In this document: in pieces, positions 1-13,000 of the stretch
How the letters are laid out: every line of letters begins with the position of its first letter
How positions within the stretch are numbered: position 1 is the first letter of the stretch
Assembly (NCBI GenBank): GCA_030272585.1
Contig: BSYQ01000010.1
Location: 3,534,001-3,598,000 of the forward strand
Direction: 5' to 3'
Length of the DNA: 64,000 nt
Source: Bryopsis sp. KO-2023
Taxonomy: Eukaryota; Chlorophyta; Ulvophyceae; Bryopsidales; Bryopsidaceae
Translations under genes and position numbers: made by a program
Notes under the pieces: model-generated
Databases searched by the model: none
Told to the model about the DNA's origin: nothing
What the model saw: the letters and a program-made list of their open reading frames with translations, nothing else

Positions 1-947
1 GCACCAGCTTACTGGCGACACACCATAACTTCCCAAATCCATGGTGTTTCTGGTGCGCATGTAATTTTTGGTTTGGTTTTGGTTTGGTGCTGCTTGGAGA
101 AAAGATTGGGGAAGAAGAGGGAGTGGGTGAACTGTAAAGGCTTTCGAGTGCGAATTCACTAGCAGTACAGGAAGAGGTGGTGGTTTGTTGCAGGACAGGC
201 GGTACAGGGAAGAGGAAGGATAATTTGTTGTTGGGGAACGATACGATTAAGTTCTTGTAAGTCCTTTCCAGGCGTAGTCCCAGTATGTTTGTTTGTGTGT
301 ATCACCCAACTCGGAACCAAAACTCGGAACGATTGATTATTTGCAAATATTAGAATGAGGACAATGAGGACATTGTACTCATTTAAAGTGGCCTGGACAT
401 GAGTGAAATCTCTCTCACATGATCGGGCGTTACATTGAGTGAGAACACAGTGGCCGTTCATTCCACATCCCATGGGGTTTTCCTTGGCGGCGCTAACAAT
501 GGAGGAAAGTGTTGATTAGAAAACAAACTGAGATTGTGACGAATGCGGATTGTATGCTGCAAGAAGGTGCGATGTTCGCCTGTCCCTCTCTTGTCTCTTT
601 TAGCTCCGCACGATGTCGTTCGCGCGTACTTTCAGTGGTCTCGGGCAACGACCCTGAAAATACATCAACGACACTTTGTTCGAGCTCCTTTTTTGCATCT
701 CGCTTTTGAAAGGTGTGCTAGAGGGATGTTTTTTCACCATCAAACGGAAAATGGAGAACTCCGCTCATCGAAATACACCCAAATTTGGATGGTCATAGGA
801 CCATGCAATGCTGTGCTATACATAACGTTTGGGTGGCGATGCATACCTTTTGTGCTGCTCGGCTCCTCTCCTTGTTTCTCACTTTGACCTGGGCCTTCAA
901 AAAGAACAATTGTCAGGACCGTGTATGACTGAAGTCGTCGCGATCTT
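1..947. other. Spacer without a recognisable gene
   Basis: No convincing coding exon is seen in this first kilobase. Short open frames exist on both strands but none shows a protein-family motif or a consistent exon pattern. Confidence 0.4.
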
Positions 948-1640
948 TCAGCGATGTGAGGAAAAATTTCGAAACCATAAGTCTGGTGCAGTACCACTCA
1001 ATCGCAAGTCCAGTGGGCCGGGTGTCGTTTTGTCTTCACGTTTCTTAGGCCTCTGAGCGGGTTTCTTCTTTTCAGGCGGAGCCTGTGGTTCAGGTGAGAC
1101 AAGTCCGACAGATTCCCCAGCCTCCACAAGCGCTTGGACAAGCTCTTCTTTAACGGTAGCTGCAAAGGTATGTCAAGACATAGGTGTTGGTCGCTTACGT
1201 CTGTCCGTAGGGTTGTGATCGAGTGGTTTAAACGCCACTGATGTATTTTCGAAAACTGACCTGGGGCTTGTGTCGGCGGCGGGGCGACTGACTGATCACG
1301 AGGGGTTTCGTTGGAAGGAATTGATATCTCAGGCGCAGCAGCAACGATTTTGTTGTCGATGAGCGGAGACGGATCTTCGTTCCCTTTCATAAGGTCGAGT
1401 GCAATTTCCAGCAGGTCGACTGAAGAAACGAGCACGCTTTAAGTTGAAACGCGATGTGAGAAATTCTAGCTCCCATCAGTAGCACGAAGGTGAATTCTCA
1501 TGTTTCACGAGTCGTAAAACACAACGGGAAAATCAGACCTTTTCCGATCTGATCATTGTCTTCTGATGTTGCGGAAAGAGTGGTGGAGGACTTCAGTCCA
1601 TCACTGGAGGAGGAGGAAGATGAAGCCGCCCTGCGAGTCC
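948..1640 (-). CDS. Unrecognised Ser/Pro-rich protein, 3'-terminal exons
   Basis: Three minus-strand exons join in phase: 1640-1539, 1419-1261 and 1159-948, ending in TGA at 950-948. Splice sites are AG/GT: acceptors before 1640, 1419 and 1159, and donors after 1539 and 1261. The first exon encodes a serine run (about seven Ser) followed by acidic residues. The second starts with a short Leu/Asp-rich helix (DLLEIALDLMKGNE) and ends Pro/Gln-rich. The third is Glu-rich, then has a Lys/Arg-rich patch (EKKKPAQRPKKRED). The 5' end is not resolved and may lie beyond 1.7 kb. No family was recognised. The composition suggests a disordered nuclear or scaffold protein, which is inference only. Confidence 0.45.
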
Positions 1641-1849
1641 CTGTACCAATCGAGCAAGATTAAACCTTCGTTGCCACTCCTTGACACAAAAAAAATATTT
1701 ATTTGGCTGAAGTGTTCATTTGCCTACCTGAACTCCTTACCGCTCCTGCAATGGATGACGAGGAAATACCACCGATCTGAAAATCATCTCTGGATAGGCT
1801 TGATGAAGATCCTCCTGAACGATACAGAGACAGTCGTTGAAACAAGGAT

Positions 1850-3147
1850 CCTTTCCTTGGTGCGGTTGCATTCCATTAAATTTGAGGTGGTGGTCAAACC
1901 TGTTAGTGTTTGCGCTTGGGACACACCGATCGAGGCCAATATTGCAAAAGTAAACATGAAATAAGGCATTTTGCGCAGCGGTGTAACTTCGTTCGGCACA
2001 GAGCCAAGTCAGAGATGGCTGGGGCGGAGTAAAACAGGCTTTTTTGGCTTAATAGGTTTGCCCAGCTTGCAAGTTTCGCAGGAGGATAGCTTTCAAGTAG
2101 TTGGCTGTCTTTGTAACGGCTCTTTACCAAGGCAAATCCGTTGCAAATATGGTTTTCATCGTTATTGAGAGGTGAACTGGCACAATTATATTTAATGTAA
2201 GTTAGAGATGCTGTGCATTCGACAGAATCAGTGCTGCAGAATAGAGAGGACGATCTACTGTGTGTCCTTGTTTTCACTCTGTTCGATACAGTGATTTTTT
2301 TAATTTGCGATTGAGAATGGCATGAATGGGGGGGAAAGCGAAATTGGAATTAGAAAGTACATGGATCGCACTCTCCGATTTGATCTTTATTGTTGTACAA
2401 CAAAATAGTACATGTATTATTTCGAACAGAGTAAAAATTGAAAAAGCGTAGCGCTCTGGCCTCATCAAAAAGTTTTTTTAACCTTCACCGTTTGATTTTT
2501 TGTCCCTGATCCATTTTTTAAGGAGCGAAGTGCACGTGAAAAGCATGCGGAAAATGTTGAGAGGCCTAGCTTTGGCTGAGCACTGTTATTCGTCGAGCGT
2601 TGCGAACAATTGGAGCTCCTGGGTATGAGGACGATAATATAAATAATATATGTATTTATTGTTATTGTTATTGTTAGGATGATGACGTGCCCGTGAAGAG
2701 CTAATTGATTGAGACTTGAAACAGCCGCCCCACTTGGCAAGTGACAGTCATAGCGACCTACTCAAGTGTAAGAAGATTCCTTGGGGATGGATGGGTTGGC
2801 ACCTTGTGCAACTTAACAGTCGCCTCGTACATGTTTGTGTGACTGACAAAAAAACAAAATGATAATCTTTACACATGAGTAAAGTTTCTGGGAACTTTAG
2901 GCTTGTTACAATGGACCGATAAACTTGCCTTCCACAAGGCAAGAAGCTACTTCAAGAATAAACAAAAAAAAAAGTCAAGTCAGACCCAGATGGCAATCCC
3001 CCCAAAACCATCTCTAACACCCCACAAGAGCTCTTGACCCTTAGCTGCTTTCATTCACAGCTTCTTTCCTTTGTCCATGTCAGTCCAGTTCACACATACA
3101 GCACTTTCGAAAAAATAAAAATAATAAAAATAGATAAGCAAGAGAGC
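1850..3147. other. Spacer between two minus-strand genes
   Basis: A/T-rich sequence with simple TTATTG repeats near 2650-2680. Nothing here could be tied to a domain. Upstream exons of the 0.9-1.6 kb gene could lie in its first part. Confidence 0.35.
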
Positions 3148-6100
3148 TCAACTCTCAAACCCATCTGGAAAAGCAGAACGATATCCCATTTCGCCTGCCA
3201 AAGTATCGAGGAGCGTCCTGAGCTCCTGGTCGTCAAAGATTAACTTTCGAATTAAAGACTTGTCGAACTTTCCCTTGGTAACATGAATGTTTACTTTTTT
3301 CGCGAGACCTTCTTTCGGAATCGAGTGAATGTCAAAAGCACGGGCAACCTGCAAGAAAAAAAAAAGTTGAAATCGAGGTTGAAGGACTGAACTGGTGGTC
3401 ACTCTCCATCCAAACTAAAAGCAAGCAAATAAAGAAATAGAAAAAAAAACCCAAGGCAGTGATTTTCTTAAGTAACTACTCTTAACAGCAAGCAAATGAA
3501 TAGAAAAAAAAACTAAGACAGTGATTTTTTTAAGTAAATCGCTTTCCCAAGGTTTTGCATACACTTTGTGATGAACATAGCAAATCCCAGTTCAAAAATA
3601 ATAAAAAAGAGAAACACCAAGGGGTTGATTTTCAAGTCTGATATGTATATAAAACACCGATGCCCTCTGGGAGATCAAATGAAAAAAAATCTTGTTTGTA
3701 TGTAATTATATTTCTTTCCGTTAATGAAAAGAATGAACCTCACTTCAAGTAACTTCTGAAGTGGAGCTTTTTCTGTCAGACGGAGGCTTTCAAACACATT
3801 GCTCATTGTTCCTTGGAAATCCCTTTCGAAATCCTCGAAATGGATGTTCACCACGCCGGACCGATTTTTCGAATCCCTGTAGTTCCTGGCAGCTTGGAAA
3901 ATCTGTGCACCGTTCACGAGAAATTCTGCCCTGATGCCGTCTATCAGACTCAATTCCTGTAGCACCTGCTTGCAAAAAAACACAGGGACAAAAAAAAAAT
4001 CAAAATAAAAAAAACGAAAGGAACAAACTTGATTTTTTTCCAAATGTTTTCTGAAACGTTGCATGACAGTTGAATAAAAATTGTGTTTGCATGGATTTTC
4101 CAACCGAAGAAGAGAGACCTTGTAGTAGGGGACGCCTTTGAATTTTTCTGCCATCGGCTTGGGCAGCAGATGGGATTTGTCTTTCATCAGCCACATTTCA
4201 GAACCTTGAGCCACCAGGGAGGCTCCCGCTTCTCGATGGTACAGAAATCCAGAAATCAGCATCTCCAATGGATTTCTCACCACATGCACTATTCTGTATG
4301 TCTGCATGAACATCAATAAAAATCAATCATTATTACGTCATCAAACAAACAAAATTCCATGCGAAGATGCCGCCCGGCATCTGTTGCACAAAGTACAACA
4401 AAAAAAGTATTATGTCATCATTGTTTGAGCCCTACCAAGATTCCATCGATCGTCTGGTCAAAACCAGCTGTTTGCTTTCCACGGTCTAAAAAAATAAATA
4501 AAAATTAATTAAAGTATTTATTTAAATTAAAAAAAATGGATAAAATACCTGGTCGCCGTTGTCGACTGATTGACATGCAGGCAATCGACATGTTGCGTTA
4601 AATCGGTCGCATTTGTACTCTCCAGCACATTGCTCGTCAAACCCGTGCATGGACAGGCCAATCATTTCGGTGGCGTTTGAGGTATGCAAATATTTCATCG
4701 GATGCTCCAGTGTAGTGTTGCCCATTGTAACCACACGAAACACCTGTTTGCAACCCCAAAAAAAAAGAAAAAGAAAGAAAGAATAAATGAAAATAAGATA
4801 AAATCAAATAAACTAAAAATACATCCCTTTGCAAAACTATTGGCAAATCTCTTCCTCTGAAAATAAATTAACGAGGAAACATGATGATGTGCACATAATT
4901 TTCCAAAGGGATCAATTTTTTATTTTATTTTATTCTTTTTTTATTTCAGTTTGTTTTTTTGGGGGGGGGGGTCGAGTAAGCTGAAAAGTCAGCTTTTGGA
5001 TAATAGAGACCCACTGCTCTTCAAATTTTCCAAATTTCATTCAAGAATTTTCGACCCCCTGTTATTTACTCATTCTGTGGTTTGCATGGTGTTTCATTTT
5101 TTTACCAGGAAAAACTTCACAGGAATTTTTCAAATTTCCTTTTAAAGGCTGGAAAAGATTTCCGAACCTTCATAAGGTCAACTCCAATCGTTGGGCACAG
5201 AGCAGTGAACATATCAGCAAACAAAACCGTCCCTGTTTTATGATGTGTAGTCACAAGGCCAATCAATGGGGGTAGCACTTTTGGCAAGGGATCCCCACCC
5301 CTGTAGCTTGAGCTGCTGGATTTCCATCAAAAAAAGAAAAGAAAAACCCCAAATGCACAACCTTCAATTTATTCTGGAATTTGAAGGAAGTTTCCCTTTG
5401 TGAAATCACTTTATGGGGACCTGGATGGGGTGCTCTTTTGCCCATACTGTTGATTGTTTTTTTACACTTTCAAACGAAAGCTGTACATTTTTCATTTTGC
5501 TTGCATGGAAACATATTTCCAGTGATCAAATCTGCTTTGGACATGCAAACCATGATGGCCTCCAAAAAAACAGGTTTCAAATACAATAAAATCTACCAAA
5601 AATACATAATTGTGCGTAACAGCGACAAGATTTGGCTTTTACTTTGCTAGGAAGACATTGTTCTATATAAATTAAATAAAAAAAGAGGGAAGAAAGGTCG
5701 GAAGATTTCTTGTTAACAACTCACTTTGCTTTTTGGATTTGCGTGTATGTCAACCTCCTGGTTAAACTTTCCGCATCCTTGGTGGGGGCTGAAAATCAAA
5801 GATCAAAAAAATACAAAAAAAGTCAGTGCATGTGTTGCTCAATAGAATTCAAGGACACAGTTACGCAATCTTTTTCTTTCTTTCTTTTTCTGGTTTTTTT
5901 TTGGGGGGGGGGAGGGATTATTAAATCTTTCTTTTTTTTCAAATGAATCATAATTAAAGTGTTTTTCACGGGCTAACTTTTGTTTTCAACAGAAATATTT
6001 TTGTTTTGACCAGAGTAGTAAGAATTAATTGTTCAGTCAGTCTCTTCAGATAAAGTCACCGCTGTGAAGCTTGAGAAGGCTATGTTCTTTGAACATGTGC

Positions 6101-6262
6101 GCTCCATTCTCCATCAAAAAGAAAGGTCCTTCCAAGGTTGGGGCTATCCAGACCACCGCCACCAAGACAGCAGCAAGCAGGCTGCAAATCTTCAGGCATT
6201 TGTGACCTCTGTAGCAACACCACAGTGAACTGTGGCGACGTTTTTTATTTACATTCACGCTT
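3148..6262 (-). CDS. Membrane-anchored sulfotransferase (multi-exon)
   Basis: Probable Golgi type II sulfotransferase that would transfer sulfate from PAPS to a glycan or other acceptor. Well-supported exons, 5' to 3' on the minus strand, are 4743-4549, 4474-4436, 4301-4029, 3965-3744 and 3348-3148; all join in phase 0 with AG/GT borders. Exon 4301-4029 begins with RIVHVVRNPLEMLISGF, which fits the 3'-phosphate binding motif of PAPS-dependent sulfotransferases. An exon near 6262-6060 encodes a basic segment and then a hydrophobic span (CSLLAAVLVAVVWIA), expected for a signal anchor. Further likely exons are at 5785-5728, 5231-5168 (ends IGVDLMK) and 4856-4823. The start codon and the joining of the 5' exons are unresolved. 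A Cys-containing segment (CAGEYKCDRFNATCRLPAC) may form lumenal disulfides. The acceptor substrate cannot be predicted. Confidence 0.7.
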
Positions 6263-6919
6263 ACTGGAAACAGCCGCAAGAAAAAAGTGATAAGTTAGGA
6301 GGGGGGAGTATGACTGCATTGCCAGTTGTTAAAATGTCCAAAGCATAAATAGCCGCAAGGAATTCATCAAAAGACTGGGATTGCAATCTCTCGATTCCAT
6401 GCCAAGTTGGGGGCCCGTCTGCACCATGAACAGGTCAGACACAGCACCAGTAGACTTACATCGACAGCTCCATTCTTTCCTCCGAAGAGCCTTCCTGTGC
6501 AACGCCCCTGCATTCCGACAGACATTCAGAGATAATAAAGCATGGAATCATTCCATCAGATTTGAATCGCAGGGCAGCCGCCAGCTGGGCGGACGACAAG
6601 AGACCGCCAGACTCGAAGTTAGTTTTGAATTCGATGAAGTGACAATAAAAAATGCCTCGTCTGTTGTTTACGAACACAGCGCTGGACAAAAAGTAGGCCA
6701 CGAAGGAGCGGTGCCCTTCCTCTCAGCCGAAAGCACTACGACACATGTGATCGCGAGTACTGGGGACGCCCTGGTGCGTTTCTTTGCTGGAATGCACGCC
6801 GGGTGCGCGAAAGCATTACCGTTTGCCTCTTTTTACTTCGGGTTTGTTGTTTTCCAAGCTTCCCCCCCTTTTCCGATTTTCATGGCTGGAGAGTCGCCCC
6901 TTTGTATCGTATTCGAGTA

Positions 6920-7846
6920 ACTCGAAGAACGTTGGCTCCTGACGTGACACTAGAGCCCTAGTGAGGTAGAGCATGGGGAGGAACCAACATAGTTTCGACG
7001 TCCCGTCCCATCTTCACATCGATCTGTTGATGCATGGCGGCGCCGCCACTAATTTGGCCACTTAGTTTATTAAATATTATTTGGGGAAAAATACCCAGGG
7101 CAGCAGAGGTGATATAGTAATTTTTTAATTTTTTTTAACAAAAAAAGTGTCGTTTACATCTCAATGTTCGTCTTTAATCTCCTCTGGTGATACGTGTGCT
7201 TTGTTCGGAGTGTCGCACTGGCGTGCCCAGCCTTTCTAGTTGGTCAGGATAGTGGAGTAACTGGAGGGTGGGAACATTGACACTGGCGAGTGCAGTAGTT
7301 AGTTGATTGATTCGATGAGACTCATGTTGTTCATTATTGTTGTTGATGATTGCATTGGCGGGCTATGTAAAGCCCAGTTGACACTTTGACTGTAATCTAT
7401 TGATTTCTGGTTGTATTGTGTTGTCCCCCGTTTCAACTGGTGAACCAAACAGGGATGAACAGATGAGCTCCCAACTGAACCAAAGAGAATATACAATCTG
7501 AGTTGAGAAGTGCTGTGAGTTATCCACCCTGGGATATTGAAAGGCAATTGTCTTCATTAGATTTGAAAGATGTATGAGAATTGGGCTGCTTGTCGCTCAC
7601 CCTGTCGCATCTGCAAGAAATTTTGCATGATACACGACACATTCAACAAACAAACAAACAAACAAACATCAAATAACATTGTGAAGGACACGTTCAACAT
7701 TTCTGTGAGAGAAGGCTCCAAATCGATTAAATCAATTCGAACCTTGATCCACTGTTTTGAGCTGCACAACTAATCAACAACCAAGACCCCCCCGAACAAA
7801 AATAAATTAAACGCGGTGCGTTTCATACTCGAAGAAGAATTGAGGA
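6920..7846. other. Intergenic spacer
   Basis: No exon recognised. It contains an AAAC microsatellite of about five units at 7648-7672. The flank at 7839-7846 (ATTGAGGA) is the left target-site duplication of the adjacent MITE. Confidence 0.4.
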
Positions 7847-8311
7847 CAGAGATAGGACTTGGGCCAAATTTTTGGTCCGACTCCGGTCCGGTCCGGTTAC
7901 GGTCGGGTTACGGTCACCGTACTACGGCCGTAACTCCGTACCGTAACCGGAGTAATATGTTGTTTTTACGGTACGGAACAGGTACGGTATAACTACGGTA
8001 GGCCCTAAATCACCGTGAAGTAGCGTGGTTCAGTGCTAAAGCGTTAGGCTGCAGTCAGTAGGGTCGCGGGTTCGAATCCCCCTGGGTTCCTTTGGAATCG
8101 CGGGACCCTGCGGGGGTCACTTTCTACGGTTTACGGTTGTTACGGCCGTTACGGTCGTTACGGTCCGGTACGGAGCGGTACGGAGTGGTACGGTGCTACG
8201 GTTACGGCCGTAAAAGTACGATTTTCTGACGAAAATTGTACTCCGGTTACGGTCCGGTTACGGTGGTTACGGTCCGGTTACGGTGACCGTAACCGTAAAG
8301 TCCTATCTCTG
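7847..8311. mobile_element. hAT-type MITE with tRNA-like core, copy 1
   Basis: A 465-bp non-autonomous DNA transposon. Its ends are the inverted repeat CAGAGATAGGACTT / AAGTCCTATCTCTG, flanked by a perfect 8-bp duplication ATTGAGGA at 7839-7846 and 8312-8319. An 8-bp TSD with CAGAG termini is typical of hAT elements. The body is built of tandem and inverted variants of TACGGTCCGGTTACGG around a tRNA-like centre. A second copy at 41969-42433 has the same length, with one difference noticed (GCGGGGGTC versus GCGAGGGTC). It encodes no protein and would need a hAT transposase in trans. Confidence 0.93.
8014..8090 (+). ncRNA. tRNA-like segment inside MITE copy 1
   Basis: It has a box-A-like TAGCGTGGTTCAGTGC at 8021-8036 and a canonical box B GGTTCGAATCC at 8069-8079, spaced as in a tRNA gene. 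The putative anticodon loop CTGCAGT would read GCA (Cys), but the anticodon stem pairs poorly and no acceptor stem is evident. It is therefore more likely a decayed tRNA or SINE head carrying a pol III promoter than a working tRNA. Confidence 0.6.
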
Positions 8312-8686
8312 ATTGAGGATGGAATTCACCACGCAAGTGCGAAAAAGAAGGATGTTTTAAGGAAAGGAAAAGATGGATGAGGAATGCAGTCGTCAAATGA
8401 TACATCAATGAATTTGAACACTATGCAGCAATCTTGAGGTGAGTTTTGTTTATGTACAGATCAACTTTCTGATTTTCCAAGGCATGTGTTAACTGTGCAG
8501 TTGGAAAACAAGTTGAACATTTTGGTGGTGGTTTCAAGTGCAACCTTCCAAGTAAGCGGCGGTGATTCTCCCCTTGGTCTCTAATCGTGCATGTATTTCT
8601 TTGCTATATTTCCAAAAACGAAAACGCTTTTTGTTTTGTTGGGTTAAAGCGATACTGGTTCCAATTTTGATCTACCCTTGTTGAAC

Positions 8687-9489
8687 TTTTCGAACATGTT
8701 CGAAAACCGTTTTCTCTGGGGACTACAATAATTGCATATCCTGTCAACACATTATTGCATTCACCTTTTTTGCATTTTCTTCAAGCCCAACTACTAACAA
8801 AGAGTACGACTGACTCTTTGTTAGTAGCTGGGCTTGAAGAAAATATGGACCACCAGCGTTTTATTGTTTCACAGACTATTTGCGTGTTTGCTCCGTTGTT
8901 CTACTTGGAGCCTGTTTTATTCTTTTGTGCTGATATAAATGTGGATCTAGAATCATTGGCCAGGTTCCAATAAGGAGAAAGAGTTTGGGACTGGGATAAG
9001 ATCAGGGAAGAGGTTTTGGATGAAACTCGTCGCGATAAGCGTGTCAACCATGGAAGTGTTGCAAGTTTCAACCAGTGTTAGCAAGGTAGAATCGAAAAAT
9101 TGGAAAAAAAAGAATTTGGGAATGAGCACACTAAGAAATTAAGAAATTCTTCAAGCGCTTGATCTTTTGAACCTTATGAATGCATTCAAGATGGAGAGTC
9201 AGTCCAGTCAAAAACTGAGGGCCAGCTGTTGAGCGAACGGAAGTACACATAACTTATTTGGAATAGACACATCCCTCGGATATGACAAGGTGTTGGAATT
9301 TTGCGGTGTGTGTTTAAACGTAGTTACGTTTAAACACATTCTGTGATCTTTATTAAGATCACAGAATTTGCCAGGTTGAGGTATTCTCCCAACACATCCC
9401 CATGGAACAAACCAATTTTCGATAACCAATTCTTCGAAACCCTCATCCCTGTTTTGAAAACAAAATTGTTTTCACAATATTTAATATTG
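8687..9489. repeat. Cluster of perfect and near-perfect palindromes/hairpins
   Basis: At least six inverted repeats occur in 800 bp: TTTTCGAACATGTTCGAAAA (8687-8706, perfect); 32-bp arms 8774-8805 and 8813-8844 with one mismatch and a 7-nt loop; 14-bp arms 9309-9322/9325-9338; 12-bp arms 9339-9350/9355-9366; 9-bp arms 9455-9463/9466-9474; 7-bp arms 9475-9481/9483-9489. Shorter palindromes lie at 9151-9162 and 9177-9188. No gene is recognised here. Function unknown. Confidence 0.75.
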
Positions 9490-10087
9490 CTCCTACTTTT
9501 TCGGAGATAACGAGGCCCAAATTTTTGTCAGAAGAGTTGTTGAAAAATCGGGCGAAACTGATGGTATGTCAAACCAAACCAACCCACAACTGACCGGTTG
9601 CAAATTCATGCGATCTTCAAAGGATCTCTGCCTGTTTGTTTTCTTTCTGTGAATGCTTGAATTGTGAATTCTTTCTTCTCGACCAACGGTACTGGAGGGG
9701 TCCTGGGGGGGGGGGGCTTTGCTGTCTTGACAGACCAACACCAGTTTGTGTACTGCAGTACACCACCTGCTCGCAATCGTCGATGGCTTGATACAGTGAA
9801 AAATATGAACGTTCGTTTGCCAACTTGAACGAGGAATTTCGAAACAGTCGCGGCCAAACAATCGTCGCAAAGTGTGCAAGCACAACGACACACGCAACTG
9901 ACGAAATTTGGGGCGTTTGGGTGGAGAATGGTCACCAGCTGCACTCATTTCCTGATGCGAGTGTGTCAAATTCCATTTTCTCACTCTTCCAACCTGCCCC
10001 GTGCGTCTTAATTTTTCCTTCTTCTGTTTTTCTTCTGGTCGGGACCTGCTGCAGTATTTTTCAGCACACACCTGGTGAGAAATAGAA
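9490..10087. other. Spacer upstream of the AlgH-like gene
   Basis: Open frames exist on both strands, including long overlapping minus-strand ones at 9493-10119, but none shows a domain or convincing splicing. It may hold the promoter of the downstream gene. Confidence 0.3.
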
Positions 10088-13000
10088 ATGCGATTCGCAT
10101 GTCCCCAAGCCCCAATCATCGGCGGTGGCGTTCTGCACTCTAAAGCAGCGTCCAGCAGCCCACGTTCTCAATCGCTGGGCCTCAGGCGAGTCGGGCGCTC
10201 TCGAAGAATGAACGTGCGCATCCATTTTCCCGTGTCGACGGGCAATTAAGACCTGACAGCGACATAAATGCTGTTTTACAGGACCCACCATGATTCTAGA
10301 CGAGCCCGTGTGACCGCTCAAGCGAGAGATAGATCGGAGCACGACAGTGACGTCCCCCAGGTGCTGGTTCACTATATACGTCAGGAGATCGTTCCGGTCG
10401 CTTGAAATTTGCAAAAGAAAAAACAAAACGAAAAAACAAAAACGAAACACTTGAACAGAAACAGCTTCTAAGACGACGAGATGATCATCTGTGGATCCAA
10501 GATGAGAAATCACGCTGAGATTATTAGTAAGAAAAAACACACACACATGGAGGGTGTATTCGGGACACTTGTGAAAAAAAAACTGGAATCAGAATTAGAC
10601 ACACGCACACATTTATCAACATGGATGCTCAAGATTCCATTGTTTTTTAATCTCAAAGTCAGATCTCAGAAGATTGGCGAGCGTTTCGAGCTCATCTGGT
10701 AGCAGAAGAAACTCACAACACCCCTACGATGGATGGTCGATGGGCACATGAACTGGCAGCTCCAGAAAAGGGGTGCTTGTTGGTGGCTCGACGCTTCGAC
10801 ATGGGGGCCTTCAACCACTCGGTCGTATTGCTCCTGGAACATGGTGTGCATTTGTAGTTTTCGGAATGGCATCTTTTCACAGAAACGTTTCGATGCAGCA
10901 CTCCCTCAAAATGGAGGATGAAAAAAACTTGAAAATTAACTAAAAATAAAAATATAGAGATGTATATATGTATCTTGTGTTTGGACACAAATCAATTAAT
11001 CAATTGTTCAATTATTGTCTAGGATCATTGGGCAGTTGAACAGTGGTGCCATGAAAACACATGACACACACCTTTCCTTTTTCCTCTTTTTAGTTTTTTT
11101 TTCCCGTGCCATTGAAAACTCATGGACTATACATGTTATTGAAAATTTCATTGATAATTACATTGGGAATTTTGCAGGCGATACGATTGGTACCCGTGGA
11201 TTAATCCTGAATCATCCGTTGCCGGTTGGCATGCTCAAGGATAACCATCCAGAAGGAAAAGTCCCTGGTAGGGTTGCTGGTGTGTGTGTAACATCAGCGT
11301 CTAGGCAAAATGGGGCTGCTTCCATTTGCCTGAGTTTTGGAATTTTCTCTGGCACAGCTCAAAATATAGATATCTGTTGCATGACTCAGCATGGCTACGT
11401 AGCATTTGTTTTGTTTGATCGAAACATGGATTGCTTAATGGTTTTTTTAAATATTTCGGGGGCTGTTCTGTTTGGATTTGTGAAGAGGTCGCGTGCTACG
11501 TGGGAGGTCCAGTGGAAATGCGAACAGTGACTTTGATGCATGACAGAAGAATACCTGGGGCTACAGAGATTGTTCAGGTAATTTTTGAATGTACACAGAA
11601 TTCTCAAGGCACACGAAAATCGTATTTTTGTATCTAGTGTTAATGATCTGAACAAGAAAAGCAGTATCGTAGTTTTTGGCCCCTATTTAGCATTGGGTGT
11701 TACTGGGCAGTGTGGGAATGAGTCAGAGATTCGTTTAAATATTTAAAAAGCTTCATGATTAGAGGTACTTTCCCCTCAAGCTACTGTCACTATTATGTAC
11801 TTTTCATGGTTTTTTTCCCTTTTTATTCCCATGCCAGGTGATGAGTTGCTATGGTTCGTGTCATTTCCAAATTGATTTCTTTCTTTTGTTTTTTTGGGGG
11901 GGATGGATAGGGCGTGTATTATGGGGGGAACACAGCTGAATTAGCAGAGCTAAGTCCCGAGCAAAAATGGAAGCGCACCAGAATGTTCCTTGGCACTTCA
12001 TGTAAGATATGATCTTGCAACACACATGGAGCTCACACTGTGATTTTTTTCATGGTACCGATAGTTTTTTTTGTCAACATGAAAAAATTTGATGCGCAAT
12101 GCTTGATATTGAGGTTTTTTGGAACATGATTGGAGGATACCCCTGAGTTTTAATTGATTAGTCTTTATGGTGTTTCTCGGGTAGCTCTCGAGTGATATTT
12201 GAATTGAAATTTGTTCACACGAGGCCAAAAAAAAAACGAGTGCAGCCTGTTCACGGAAAAGTGATATTGGCTATTTGAGTGATATATGCCCACCACGATC
12301 AGTGCTTTTCGTTTTCGACATTTGCTCCGCTGTCCCCAGGTTGGGCCCCTCACCAGCTCTCGGCTGAACTGCATGATGCTCCAGCATGGTACATTCTTGC
12401 AGCCAGCAAGGATGTGATTTTTGGGAAAGGCAATGGTGGGGGTCGCCTTTCCATTATCTAGTTTTTTTGTGTGTTGCGAAGTGCACCATTTTAAATTTCC
12501 TCAAAAAATAAAATGAACTAAATTGAGTTCCTTTTCTGAGGAGATCATTCATGAATGGTAGAGGAAGATGTGCGAAAACTGAGCAATGCTTATGAAGAAA
12601 TCAATATCTTAGGCATATACACAATGATACGTAGGTCCTCCAAGACCTCCCATCGTTTTCGATGCATGAATGATTACACTCTGCGATTTGCTTATGAATG
12701 TACCTTAGATTTATTTTAAAAATGGATGTACACACACAAACTCCGCATGTAGGTGCCCATCATGGAAATGGCTTATAAATATTTTTTTATAAATATATTA
12801 AAAAAAAACATCCGGTCATCCAGTCGTAATGATTTCGAGCATATGAGTCCTCCCATTTGTTCATAGTTTTGTTAAAAAAGCCAAAGTGAATTTCGGGCCC
12901 ATCTGTTTTTTTTTTCTTTCCTTTCTCTGTGTGTGTTGGAATGATTGCTTCATACATTGTGGCTTCAGCATTTTTTTTTTTTTCTTTTTGTTTTTTGTAT

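Noticed and set aside
8014..8090. A functional tRNA-Cys gene
   Set aside because: Box A and box B are present, but the anticodon stem mispairs and no acceptor stem is seen. It lies inside a MITE.
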